In this document: positions 33,301-42,127 of the stretch, piece by piece | Position numbering within the stretch: the first letter of the stretch is position 1 | Layout: the number at the start of each line of letters is the position of its first letter | Assembly: GCA_914767885.1 (NCBI GenBank) | Contig: CAJZBQ010000002.1 | Span: 62,001 to 126,000, forward strand | Direction: 5' to 3' | Source: Blepharisma stoltei | Taxonomy: Eukaryota > Ciliophora > Heterotrichea > Heterotrichida > Blepharismidae | Length of the DNA: 64,000 nt | The notes under the pieces: model-generated | Seen by the model: only the letters and a program-made list of their open reading frames with translations | What the model was told of the DNA's origin: nothing | Database searches by the model: none | Position numbers and translations under genes: made by a program

Positions 33301-33782
33301 ATCTTGCTTATTCTTTTGCCATTTGCGATTACTTCTAGTTGGCCTGTCCTTACAACATAGTATCCTTTTCCAATCTTGTCCTGCTCAAAAACCACAGTAT
33401 TTATTTCAAACACATAGAGCTGCATCGTTTCCACAACAATTTCTTTATCTTCATCAGTCAGACTCGTGAAAATGAAATGATTATTCAGGGCATTTAGAAT
33501 CATTGACTTATCTTCTAGTGTTTTTGCAGCATAAACGTCAATAAACGCTGATGAAGCTTCTACATAATTTACTGAAACCGCTCGGCTGTTGAGTCTTTTT
33601 CACAGTGTCGGGGTACTTTTTAAAGGGTTATTCATAAATTGCTGAGTCTTTTGTGTGTTGACAGTTTTTTGAAAAGCTGGTTGTGAAGGATTGGCGGCAG
33701 TTTGGATGATGGTAGATTGCTCAGGCTTGGAATCAGGCTTCCTTACATAATATTGTTGCATTTTGGAGCATGTTATCCCCAT
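30338..33782 (-). CDS. Cyclic-nucleotide-dependent protein kinase (PKG-like)
   Basis: About 940 residues after removal of four IESs and one intron. N-terminus MGITCSKM fits N-myristoylation at Gly2 with a nearby Cys for acylation. Cyclic-nucleotide domains are visible with the phosphate-binding motif: HPGEGFGELALLHESPRSATV, YSGQFFGEMTLLYNVPRQASC and VKHDYFGERALLFDRVSSASC. A fourth is partial (KGSCVGDEYVTL). The AGC kinase domain follows: LKQIGKGLFSRVYLV, YRDLNPDNIMV, VDFGSSKV, IGSPHYVAPEV, ADLWSLGICIYEF. The tail is acidic. TGA is Trp throughout. The HRD Arg and the Lys of DLKPEN are changed (YRDLNPDN). It likely links cGMP to motility or behaviour, from family knowledge. Confidence 0.9.
30827..31219 (+). 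mobile_element. IES, 393 nt, family B-like retroelement
   Basis: Starts AATAAATAAAATGGAATATATG, fold-back to CTCATTTTATTATG, ends CACTATAAATACAAATAATTAAATAAGTAAG. Excision gives GKGY-NKNADLWSLG, exactly the kinase spacing. Confidence 0.88.
31277..31351. other. IES, 75 nt
   Basis: Excision joins GRTY to TLIGSPHY in the kinase activation segment. Confidence 0.9.
31670..31684 (-). other. 15-nt intron
   Basis: Minus strand GTAACTTCTATTTAG; removal joins MHVL to EEKKILNMMDF. Confidence 0.9.
32257..32352. other. IES, 96 nt
   Basis: Excision joins FEIMPFI to GGKYKEVVREN between two cyclic-nucleotide domains. Confidence 0.85.
33099..33144. other. IES, 46 nt (or 64 nt)
   Basis: TA pairs give either LMPN-KKSAKN (46 nt removed) or ELHC-KKSAKN (64 nt, ending at 33162). 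Both are in frame. Confidence 0.6.
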
Positions 33783-33981
33783 TTTTAGAAAAAGAGTTTT
33801 GCGTAAAAAATCAATCAAAAAAATGAATTTTGCAAATTTTTTAAAAGTTTGTATATATTAAAATAAGGAAATATTTTATTTAAGCTGTTTTGAGCAGCAA
33901 TTAATAGACATTTTATACTCCAAATATCTATAACTTTATGTTAATAATATCCGCTTTCATATTATCGCATTTTATATTAAT
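33783..33981. other. Intergenic
   Basis: AT-rich spacer upstream of the PKG gene; nothing recognised. Confidence 0.5.
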
Positions 33982-34053
33982 CTAATCCTTTTTGTTTTCT
34001 TGATTCCACTTCTTAATAAATTCTTTAAACTCATCTATTGTCATTGGCTTTTG

Positions 34054-34697
34054 CTATATAGGCCACGAAGAAAACCCTTTCTTCTTTATCTCTTTTTTTC
34101 GCTCCCTTTCTATTAATTCAACTAGAGCTTTTACAAAATCGCAATTATATCTCTCTTTGAACTCCTCGAAAGTTATTGGTGGGTCTGCTTCCCTATTTGT
34201 AGTCAGTCATTTATACTCTCTCAAATATATATCATACTTTTCTTTATCATTCATCTTATTAACGCCATATTTGCTAACTAGCTCATTGGATAACTCAAAA
34301 GTATGCAAACCATAAGGTACCGTCAAAATGCGGTAGCCTAATTCCCCCCATCTGTGAGTGAACGAAACAATTGGAAATCCTATTTTTTGCCAAAAAACCC
34401 ACTTGTTAATAGAAAATTTTGATATATAAGTGATAATTAGTATAATCAAATCTGTAGCTAATTCTGCTTATTTTTAAACAGCTTGCATTTTAAAACATAA
34501 ATTTTGCAAATTAAATAAATATTCGAAAAAAATTTTTACTATAAAAATTTATTTATAAATTGTTTTCAACAAAAAACAATAAACCACCTCCGTGAGCGAA
34601 CAAAAATTTTGTTCGCTCACGCGGGTGGAGAGTAAGAAAGCCATAGCTATTCTTGAAAGCAGGGATGAGTAAGATCAACAGGAATTGGAATAAACAT
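34054..34697 (-). CDS. Small unknown protein, MITE-interrupted, in-frame TAG
   Basis: MFIPIPVDLTHPCFQE joins YRILTVPYGLH after removal of a 314-nt IES (34336-34649), then runs through KMNDKEKYDIYLREYKW (TGA as Trp) to a TAG at 34056-34054 (about 109 residues). The same frame stays open past the TAG for another 23 codons, with PMTIDEFKEFIKKW echoing PPITFEEFKERYN upstream, to a second TAG at 33984-33982. No 15-nt GT..AG intron covers the TAG. I recognise no family. Confidence 0.6.
34336..34649. mobile_element. IES, 314 nt, BogoMITE
   Basis: ATTCCCCCCATCTGTGAGTG at one end, GTTCGCTCACGCGGGTGGAGAGTAAG at the other. The in-frame TAs lie a few bases outside the MITE ends. Confidence 0.85.
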
Positions 34698-34701
34698 TAT
34701 A

Positions 34702-35342
34702 TTATGAAATAAATATTCATTTTAATAGAAAATTCCTATATTTTATAGAAATTGGGAAATGTGAAAAATTATAGAGGTAAAAAGTAAAAAAAAATAAAAT
34801 AAAATATCCAGCTCACAATGAGATGGGTAGACTTGCAAATCTAGCCCCTCCGTGAGTTAATAAAAAAAATTTTGTTCACACACGGAGAGGGGTTTAAATT
34901 TTTTTTAAAAAAAAAAATTATATATAAATATTTTATTTTCGAAATTTAAAAAAATCTCACTTCTATAAAAATTAGAAAGCAAATATTAATTTAATTTGTA
35001 AAATTTATGTTATAAAACGCAAATTCTTTTAAATTAAACAGAATTAGCCCGAGATTTAATTATACTAATTATCACTTATATATCAAATTTTTTCTCCATA
35101 TATTAAAAAAATTTTTGTTCACTAGCGGAGGGTGGGTTTTTGGGCAAAAATAGCGATTTTTCTAATGGTTTTGTTCACTCGCGTAGGGGGGAAGTAAGCA
35201 TCTTATAATTTTTTAGAATTTTTTGCATTTTGTTGCTGTCTTCTTTACTTAAAACGCCATAATCGGCACTTGAAATGAATGCGAAAACTGTTTCTAACTG
35301 CCTTGAAGGAATGCCCAATATGACAGCCTTAATTGTGTTCAT
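34702..35342 (-). CDS. Small protein with C-terminal membrane segment
   Basis: ATG 35342, MNTIKAVILGIPSRQ.., then a 353-nt MITE IES (34844-35196) after KNYKML, continuing RFASLPISLWAGYFILFFF with TGA as Trp and stopping at TAA. The product has about 95 residues with one or two hydrophobic segments. The stop is only 4 bp from the start of the next gene. Part of the C-terminus is AT-driven and may not be real. I considered ARPC5 for the N-terminal part but the match is too weak to claim. Confidence 0.5.
34844..35196. mobile_element. IES, 353 nt, BogoMITE
   Basis: TAGCCCCTCCGTGAGTTAATAAA with adjacent inverted copy TTTTGTTCACACACGGAGAGG at one end; GGGTGGGTTTTTGGGC and CTCGCGTAGGGGGGAAGTAAG at the other. 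Excision is exactly at the MITE TAs. Confidence 0.88.
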
Positions 35343-35394
35343 AAAAGTTTATTATTGGCTTAAAATGGTGATGCGGATTATTAAAGAAATAAAA

Positions 35395-36285
35395 TTAATC
35401 TCTATCTCTGTTAGGTCTTCTGCCTCTGAATCTTCCCCTACGCTCATAAGGTCTGCCATAGTATTTTGGCTGCTCTTGAGGGGCTTGGGAAGGTTTTGAC
35501 AAGACTTCAGTGGCTTCTCCGCTGTCGCCCCATGCTTTTGTTCTATAAGTCCTTTCTTTGACTTGTCTAGGCTCTTCTTTTTTAGTTTCTGCAGGCGCTA
35601 CTTGAGTTTTAACCTCAGTTTCGCCGGCTTCTCCCCAGACATCGTCATTAGCTTCAGTTTTTTTGGTTTCTTGGACTGGCTCTTGTTGTGGCTCTTGATT
35701 TCTAAAGTGGGCTCTTTCTCTGTTTCTGTCTCCATAAGGTCTTCTTGCCCCTCTGTGGCCTCTTGGTCTGTGCTGGACTTCTCCTTCTTTGTTTTCTTCT
35801 CTCCAGCCTCCTTCCCTTGGCTTTCTGTCATATCCTCTATGTTCCCTGTTTCCTCTGTTTCCTCTTCCTTCTGACGGTCCTTTAGTTTCGACCAAAATTC
35901 CGATTTTTCTGCCTTTCAGCTCATTTTCGTTTTTTGCGATAATTTTGGTTGCAACCTCTATATCCCACGCATTGACATAGGCGACTCCTTTAAATCTGCC
36001 TTCAAAATTGATCATTTTAATGCTGGCTTTTTTTTCTGACAACTCTTCGTCCGTGATTGCGAAAAAGCTTTGGATGTCTGCAGCCTGGTCGCAGGCGTAA
36101 GGGATATTGATGAGCTTAAAATAGTATGGAGGCTGTTTGCTTTGGATGTACTCGTTAAGGTCTTGGCGTGGCCTGGGCTCTCTTGGAGGGTATGACTTTT
36201 TTGCTTCTGCAGCTGCTGGAGCTTCATGGTCTGAGTGGTCTGAATCACTGTTGTGGTCAGCCCAGTTCTTTGTCTTAGCCTCCAT
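35395..36285 (-). CDS. RNA-binding protein with one RRM and RGG/Arg-rich tail
   Basis: A 296-residue ORF without interruptions. After an acidic N-terminus (SDSDHSDHEAPAAAEAKK), residues ~50-130 look like an RRM: YYFKLINIPYACDQAADIQ, SIKMINFEGRFKGVAYVNAW, KGRKIGILVE. The rest is Arg/Gly/Glu-rich (GRGNRGNREHRGYDRKPR, RRGRFRGRRPNRDRD). The layout is like eIF4B/eIF4H translation-initiation proteins or other RGG RNA-binders. The eIF4B/H assignment is an inference from layout only. Highly charged composition makes several long shadow ORFs on the other strand. Confidence 0.8.
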   Translation of the reverse strand: MEAKTKNWADHNSDSDHSDHEAPAAAEAKKSYPPREPRPRQDLNEYIQSKQPPYYFKLINIPYACDQAADIQSFFAITDEELSEKKASIKMINFEGRFKGVAYVNAWDIEVATKIIAKNENELKGRKIGILVETKGPSEGRGNRGNREHRGYDRKPREGGWREENKEGEVQHRPRGHRGARRPYGDRNRERAHFRNQEPQQEPVQETKKTEANDDVWGEAGETEVKTQVAPAETKKEEPRQVKERTYRTKAWGDSGEATEVLSKPSQAPQEQPKYYGRPYERRGRFRGRRPNRDRD

Positions 36286-36586
36286 TTTATCAGCGAAAAA
36301 GGACCAGCAAATTTGCTTTTAATAATTTTTTGAAATTAAGGAGACAAGATTTTTAGGAAAAATAAATCCATGTTTAATATCATAAAAGATTTATTATAAA
36401 TTTATAAATAATTAATTATTTTATTTTAACTGCCCAAATAACTTGTTCATTGTCTTTATAGACACCTATTTTCTTATCAATTATAAACAAATCCGCAACT
36501 TATTTTACGCCAAATCCTAATTCCTTAATTTCTTAATCTCATTATGGCTTGTATTTTTTCAAACTTTTTATTAAAGTTTTAAAAGA
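36286..36586. other. Intergenic, divergent promoters
   Basis: AT-rich spacer between the RRM gene (minus) and the NEK-IFT57 gene (plus); nothing recognised. Confidence 0.5.
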
Positions 36587-39477
36587 ATGAAAAATGAAGA
36601 AGTCGACATATCAGGAAGAGAAATCAACGGCTTCCGCGTCATCAAACCAATCGGCCAAGGCAAATTTTCTATCGTCTACAAAGCCGAACGAATCAGCGAC
36701 GACACTCCTGTAGCTCTCAAAATGATCAAGGCAAATTTTATTTAGATTTTTGACATGATGGACCCAGCTCAGCGTGACAAATGTCTTAAAGAAGTCAGGC
36801 TGCTCGAATCCTTAAACCATCCAAATATCATCAAATACCTTGATTCTTTTATTGCAGATAATGAGCTTTTAATTGCAATTGAATGAGCTGAAAAAGGGGA
36901 TTTAAAAAGAGTTATCAAGCGGGCGCAAAGTGAGGAATCGTCTATTGAGGAAAGCAAAATCTGAGAATATATGTACCAAATAGCCTCAGCGCTGAAGCAT
37001 ATGCATGATAAAAGAATAATGCACAGAGATCTCAAGCCAGCAAATATTTTCATTTCGGCTGATAATTCATTGAAATTAGGAGATTTAGGATTAGGAAGGT
37101 ACTTGTCAAGCCAGACTATTGAAGCGTTTTCGAGGGTAGGGACGCCGCTTTATATGTCTCCAGAGGTGCTGAAAGGGAACGGGTATGACTGGAAATCTGA
37201 TGTCTGGAGCTTAGGGTGTGTGGTTTATGAGCTGGCTTGTTTGAGGTCGCCGTTTAAACAAGATGACCAAAAAATGAGCTTATTCTGAAGGGTATTAATT
37301 AATTATTTATAAAAAATAATATATTTTTTTTATTTATTGTTATGATAAGGCATATATGATCTTTTTAATACTATTAACAAAGGAGAATTCCCACCTCTCC
37401 CAGAAAGATATAGCGAAGAATTAAGGCAGCTTGTGAACTCAATGATCCAGGTTGACCCGAAAAACAGACTTTCAATAGACCAAATCGTCGAACTCTGCGA
37501 AATCCATACAAAAACTGCCCCAAAAAAATCAAAAATTGACCCATTTTTGGTGATGGACGATATTTATGAAAAATTAAAACTGCTGGATTATGAAAATAAT
37601 TTTTGTAAAATTTTTAAAAGGCAGCCTGTATCCAGGGTTTATTTTTGCCACCCAATAGATTCCCAAACCCAATTAGCTTATTGTTATGATCTGGCAAACT
37701 GATTAATGTCATTCAATAATAAAATGGCTTCTGGTGAGAGGAGTCGGTGAATTTCCTCTCTCCTTCACCCTAATTTTATTATTATAAGGTCAAGTTTTAC
37801 ACGTGCACTTCTGTCTGATAGAGAAGAAATGGCAAAGGTTTTCTTGCTTTGTCCATAAGCAACGTGTTTTAATTCTTTCTACTGCTCAATAAAGGCAGAA
37901 CCCTTAGACCAAACAGGCTTGAGGAAAGTCGAATAGAGCGAGGCAACGCGCCAAGCCGCTGGCGGTTCCAGTACTTCTGGACTCTCAAATGGCTTCACAG
38001 GAGCTAGAAAAATTGGTCTTTGTCATTAGGGCATACGAATAATCAGATTAGCGACCAAAAAAGGAAAATGGGACTTATGGTCCTGCACATCTAGAAGTCC
38101 TGCTTGATGTGAGTTAAATTAATTAATCGAAGTCTAAGATTAATGTCATTCAGCAAGCTAAAGCAGCGAAAAGGGCCAATAAGTTCTCCTCTCGGCCCTG
38201 TTTTAGATTTTGACTCTTTTGCAGATCCTCGTGAAGTTTCCAAACAAATTCTTTCAGATGCCAGATCTTTTGGGGCAAAAATCCCAGAAAGCGTTACTTT
38301 TCAATCAATTTCTCTAGGATATGGTGAAAGTGTATGCTATTTAATCAACGAATTATTATACCATTTAATTAAAAATATTTTTTTATAAAATAATAATCAG
38401 CATAGCATTATAGTCTTTTCTTATAGGATAAATAAAGAACTTATCCGTCGAGATTTCAAATTTTTGGCTCCCACAATAAACGGCCAAGAAATATACAAGA
38501 TCGACACAAATTCAGGCGAAGAAATTTTTGAAGAAATTGATGCAGATTTCAATGAAAATAATATCATGAAATATAATGAGCAAGTCGAAGAAGACGAAGA
38601 ACCCCCGAGGACTGAGTCTACAAATATATCAGATAATGTTATAAAGGAAGAGGAAATCGCAATGGGAATTGTGGAGTCTTCAGTTTCGCCTGAAGAATGA
38701 ATGGCAGAGGTACAGAGAATTGAAAAGCAGCTAGTCTATGCAGAAGAAGATATTGGTTTGTATGAAGAAGATTGGCAAAGCCGAATACAACAATTTATAG
38801 AGTCTCTTCATAATGTCCAGAAATTTGTGACGGAAGGAAACTTGAAGTATTTAGAAAAAATGACTGATGGGCTTACAGAAGAGCTGGAACGAATTAATAA
38901 AGGTGAAGTGATAATACAAAAATTCTGCCAAAAAGATATAGATGAATTGAAGTTAATTATGCAAAAAAAGAAAGAATTAGCAGGAAAATTAAATTATGTG
39001 AGAAATAAAGCTGGAATTATTTTTTACATAAAAAAAACTTATTAATTATACTAATTATTTTTATAAAAAATGAGTCTAAATAAAGTTTCTCAGCAATGTG
39101 AAGAATTTGACAAAATAAAAGAACAAGAAAACACCCTCAACAAATGGTCAAGCATAAAACCTACACCACCTCACTTTTAATCAACATTTGAATTTTTAAT
39201 AAAAATTCTCTCCTATATAAGCGACCTATATCAGATATATCGATAAATACAAATTTAAGTAAATCTACAGTATCTTGTTCACAAGAATATTCGGCAGTAG
39301 ATTTTTTATGGTTGACCAAACAAAACCATAGAAAAACGAGTGTCTGAATTGAATGATACAAATCCTTTAGAAGGCATAAAAGCTGGCCTATTATCTCTAA
39401 AAGAACAAATAAAATCCCTAAATTACGAGACAGCTCTCGCAAGGTTCCAGCTGGACCAGTTTTCTTCAAAAGGCTAA
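36587..39477 (+). CDS. NEK kinase fused to IFT57
   Basis: One continuous frame codes a full NEK6/7-like kinase followed by the ciliary transport subunit IFT57. Kinase: GFRVIKPIGQGKFSIVYKAE, QIFDMMDP-type segment, NHPNIIKYLDSFI, MHRDLKPANIFI, LGDLGLGRY (DLG for DFG), VGTPLYMSPEVL, SDVWSLGCVVYEL, then DPKNRLSIDQIVEL. After about 15 residues IFT57 begins: MDDIYEKLKLLDYENNFCK, SRVYFCHP, LKQRKGP, GYGESVCYLINELL, an acidic stretch, and coiled coils (WMAEVQRIEKQL, LEGIKAGLLSLKEQI). No stop, TGA or gap separates kinase and IFT57. Five IESs and one intron interrupt it. Product about 688 residues; two short junctions are ambiguous. Stop TAA. Confidence 0.88.
36731..36745 (+). other. 15-nt GC-AG intron
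   Basis: GCAAATTTTATTTAG removes an in-frame TAG and joins LKMIK to IFDMMDP. It starts GC instead of GT. Confidence 0.8.
37283..37354. other. IES, 72 nt
   Basis: Excision joins DQKMSL to YDLFNTINKGEF, the usual NEK sequence order. Confidence 0.9.
37706..38142 (+). mobile_element. IES, 437 nt, family B-like retroelement with 15-bp target duplication
   Basis: GATTAATGTCATTCA on both sides. Start AATAATAAAATGGCTTC, fold-back to CCTAATTTTATTATT, tail TTAATTAATCG. Excision uses TA inside the duplication and joins DLANWL to MSFSKLKQ. Confidence 0.92.
38361..38423. other. IES, ~63 nt, boundaries ambiguous
   Basis: Several in-phase TA pairs (removing 48, 63 or 72 nt) bridge NELLY to INKELIRRDF; the chosen pair gives NELLYRINKE. 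Confidence 0.6.
39020..39082. other. IES, 63 nt (or 48 nt)
   Basis: Joins RNKAGI to KVSQQCEEF. A 48-nt alternative keeps FYIN. Confidence 0.65.
39157..39330. other. IES, 174 nt
   Basis: Joins NKWSSI to EKRVSELNDT near the C-terminus of IFT57. Confidence 0.82.
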
Positions 39478-39544
39478 TTGTATAATAAGTATCACCCTAA
39501 CATAATTTTATACTGTTTTATTCGTCAATTTCGCCCAAATAAAT

Positions 39545-40542
39545 ATGAATCGATACCCTCAAGAACATATTAGTCCTGAGAAAGAGCCTATCAAGCCTCA
39601 CGTCGCTGAATATTTCGTGGATACGGTTCTACCAACTGATGACGAAGTCAGGTATCTGGGGAATGCTTGGAATTATTGCGGGTATTTCCATAAAGAGCTT
39701 AAAGATTGTGTAGAGGACGGAGTTGTTAAAGGAGATGAATATCTGTTCTTTTTTATGTGAAATAAAATATAAAAGAAATGGTTTATGTCTATGATAAATT
39801 TAGCTAATTTAATATATTCTTATCAGAATGGCTAGGAATTTAATATTTGCTATAAGAAATAGAGGAGAAATAATAAAAAATATTGAATTAGGTATATATA
39901 AAAAATGCAAAAATAAGGTTGAGGAGCTGCATCATTGTTATTCCTGGAGAGAGCCAACTGAGCAAGATTTATCGTCCAATGCATTTGTGAAGGAAACCCA
40001 AAAATGCATTTATCCAAGAGAGTTGTTTTTGAAATGCTATTTCAGACAAGCTGAGTCATGGGAGAATTGTCATCAAGCTTGGACGAACCTTTATTCTTGC
40101 CAGTTTAGAAAAAATCCTAACTCCCCCCCCCCCTCCGTGAGCGAACAAAACCATTAGAAAAATCGCCATTTTTTTGACCAAAAACCCACCCTCCGTGAGT
40201 GAACAAAAATTTTTTTAATAGAAAAAATTTTAATGGAAAAAAATTTTGATATATAAGTGATAATTAGTATAATGAAATCTAGAGCTAATTCTGTTTAATT
40301 TTAAACAAATTGCGTTTTAAAACATAAATTTTGCAAATTAAATTAATATTTGCTTCCCAATTTTTGCAAATTAGGATTTTTTTAAATTAGGATTTTTTTA
40401 AATTTCGAAAAAAATATTTTTTATAAAATTTATATATAAATTTTTTTTAAAAAAAAAAAATTAACCCCCCTCCGTGAGCGAACAAAATTTTTTTGTTCGC
40501 TCACGGAGGGGGGGGGGGAGTAAGCTCTACACTATTTTCTAA
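39545..40542 (+). CDS. Twin-CX9C mitochondrial protein (NDUFA8-like)
   Basis: About 145 residues after two IESs are removed. It contains four CX9C motifs: CGYFHKELKDC, CKNKVEELHHC, CIYPRELFLKC and CHQAWTNLYSC. The first pair is complete only when 39742-39898 is excised, giving GDEY-KKCKNK. The second IES is a BogoMITE (40120-40522), after which the protein ends PKLYTIF-TAA. Two twin-CX9C units fit NDUFA8, an intermembrane-space subunit of respiratory complex I folded by the Mia40 route. No presequence is seen, as expected for this class. Assignment to NDUFA8 rather than another CHCH protein rests on motif count. Confidence 0.75.
39742..39898. other. IES, 157 nt
   Basis: TAT at both edges. 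Excision creates a correctly spaced second CX9C. An ATG inside the insert (39828) opens a false in-frame start. Confidence 0.85.
40120..40522. mobile_element. BogoMITE, best copy in the window (403-nt IES)
   Basis: TA-ACTCCCCCC..CTCCGTGAGCGAAC at the left, with a direct second core about 60 bp in. The right end is a head-to-head pair of the core (TCCGTGAGCGAAC-AAAATTTTTTT-GTTCGCTCACGGA) ending GGGGGAG-TA. AT-rich, non-coding. Excision at the exact termini keeps the CX9C gene in frame. Confidence 0.95.
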
Positions 40543-40835
40543 ACTAAGATTAGGATAATAGAAAATCTATCTTAAATGCTTGTTAATGATTATAGAAATA
40601 ACTATTAATAAAGCCAAAATACAAATTAAATTATATTTTGGATGAATTTGGGGTAAAATCACTGAATAATGCTTTAAAAAAATTGAGTTAAAGAGATTAA
40701 CATAAACCAATATAATTTTCAATTTATGCACAATTAACGCTGCAGATCAAAAAATTGATGCTTTTAATGTTTTTATCAGGAATATTTGTCATCTTATATT
40801 TTTTTATAAAAATTTTATAAATTTTGTTGATTAAA
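40543..40835. other. Intergenic, AT-rich
   Basis: Spacer between convergent genes; nothing recognised. Confidence 0.5.
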
Positions 40836-42127
40836 TTAAAGTTGGTCTTCTGACTGCGCATTTTGCCAAACCTGTACGTTAAAAACAGTCATTTGAGCTG
40901 GCGCAGCTATATTGCTGCAGCATCCAGGTCTCGAGCAAGGCCAGGTTCCACCAACAGCCACATTAAGAACAATATTAAAAGGTGTATCAAACGGCGCATT
41001 TCCTGGGTATCTTTGCCCAGTAGTCGTATTCACAGAATACCAGCTGCTTGAAGAAATGCTGCTTATCAAATTGCCTCCAGTTATAACTCCATTTACTATT
41101 TGAGCGTCATACCAGAAACTCATATAAGTAGGCTGCCAGTCAACCCCATACCAGTGCGCATTACTTCAGTCAGCTATAAATGGATATGTATTATTCGAGG
41201 GAGCCGAAGCAGTGTTAGGCGATTCTCCTCCAAAATGTAAAGTGGCGTATCCAGCAGTGTTTGTGCATATTGTCTCCATAATGTCAATTTCTCCACAAGC
41301 AGCCCAATTTCCATATATGCTACGTGAGTTTGGTGGGAGGAGCCAAATTGCAGGCCATATGCCATTTCCTTTAGGCACGATTGCTTTTACGTTGAAAAAT
41401 CCATATGGACCCCATGAGCTCGCAGAATAAACTCTTCCAGAGGTGAAATTGGCGCCTAGGTAATTTTCCTGGATTGCTTTAAGAATAAGCGCATTTTGGC
41501 CGTTTACTTGGGTAATGTAAACATTATTTGATCTGTTTGTATAATATTGCCATTCCTTATTCCTGAAGAAATAAAATGGTGGTGCTGGAAGAAGATAGAT
41601 TTCCTATGGACAGGTAGAAACCATCGTGGTAAAGTAGAAAACAGTCTCTGTCACTTTTTACAAGCCTTAGGGTTGGGGATGCCGAAAGGGAAGTTTTGCT
41701 CCTCCCTAAGGTTTCCCTGTCTCTACCAGATAGACTAGAAAGGTTTTGCCTCCACTTAGTCTTGCTTATCGGGGCAGGCGAGGCAACTGCAAGAGGTGGC
41801 TATAATCTATGGAGTCGATTCTTAGTTTAGATGAGTTAAGCCAGAAAATTCAAGAGGGTGGAATTTTGGCCCAGGCCTCACACCTTTTTTGATTTTAATG
41901 TATACGCACCCAGTGTAGGCCACCTCTCCTGAATTAAAGGTAGTCCAGCTAGTGGGGGCCCTGCTTATGGCCATATAAATCCTAATCTCAATCTTATTTC
42001 CTGAGTTCACGCTGTACCTAACCATCATTTTCCAGTTGCTGAGATCTTGGAAAGTATCATTTAGGACATTGATGAAAGTAGCTGCTGACATTGATGCCAG
42101 GGCTAAAACTAAAAGACTAGCCACCAT
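40836..42127 (-). CDS. Secreted GH16 beta-glucanase, copy 1 (IES-interrupted)
   Basis: Endo-beta-1,3-glucanase (laminarinase-type) family 16. It starts MVASLLVLALASMSAATF, a signal peptide. The catalytic motif is GEIDIMET with the two acidic residues of GH16, and WGPYGFFNVKAIVPKGNG and GIWPAIWLLPPN are typical strands. Trp encoded by TGA occurs at FIADWSNAHW. A 437-nt IES (41560-41996) lies after VNSGNK; excision gives VNSGNKEWQYYTNRSNN, matching copy 2. Product about 284 residues. It probably digests glucan of food organisms in vacuoles or outside the cell. Confidence 0.92.
41560..41996 (+). mobile_element. IES, 437 nt, retroelement-like
   Basis: Starts GAAGAAATAAAATGGTGGTG and ends in AATCCTAATCTCAATC-type tail. 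CAGGAA(A)TAAG is repeated at both edges. Absent from the paralogue at 43894-44745. Confidence 0.9.

Noticed and set aside
35205..35342. ARPC5 (Arp2/3 subunit) identity for the small minus-strand gene
   Set aside because: Only a vague pattern match; key ARPC5 motifs such as LMKYIYKG are absent.
35563..36322. Long ORFs on the plus strand opposite the RRM gene
   Set aside because: Shadow frames of an Arg/Glu/Gly-rich coding region; composition is Ser/Phe/Pro-rich with no domain.
40120..40522. Repeated GTGAGCGAAC units as a CRISPR-like array
   Set aside because: Only four cores per element in fixed inverted/direct layout with TA duplications; these are MITE ends in a eukaryotic genome.
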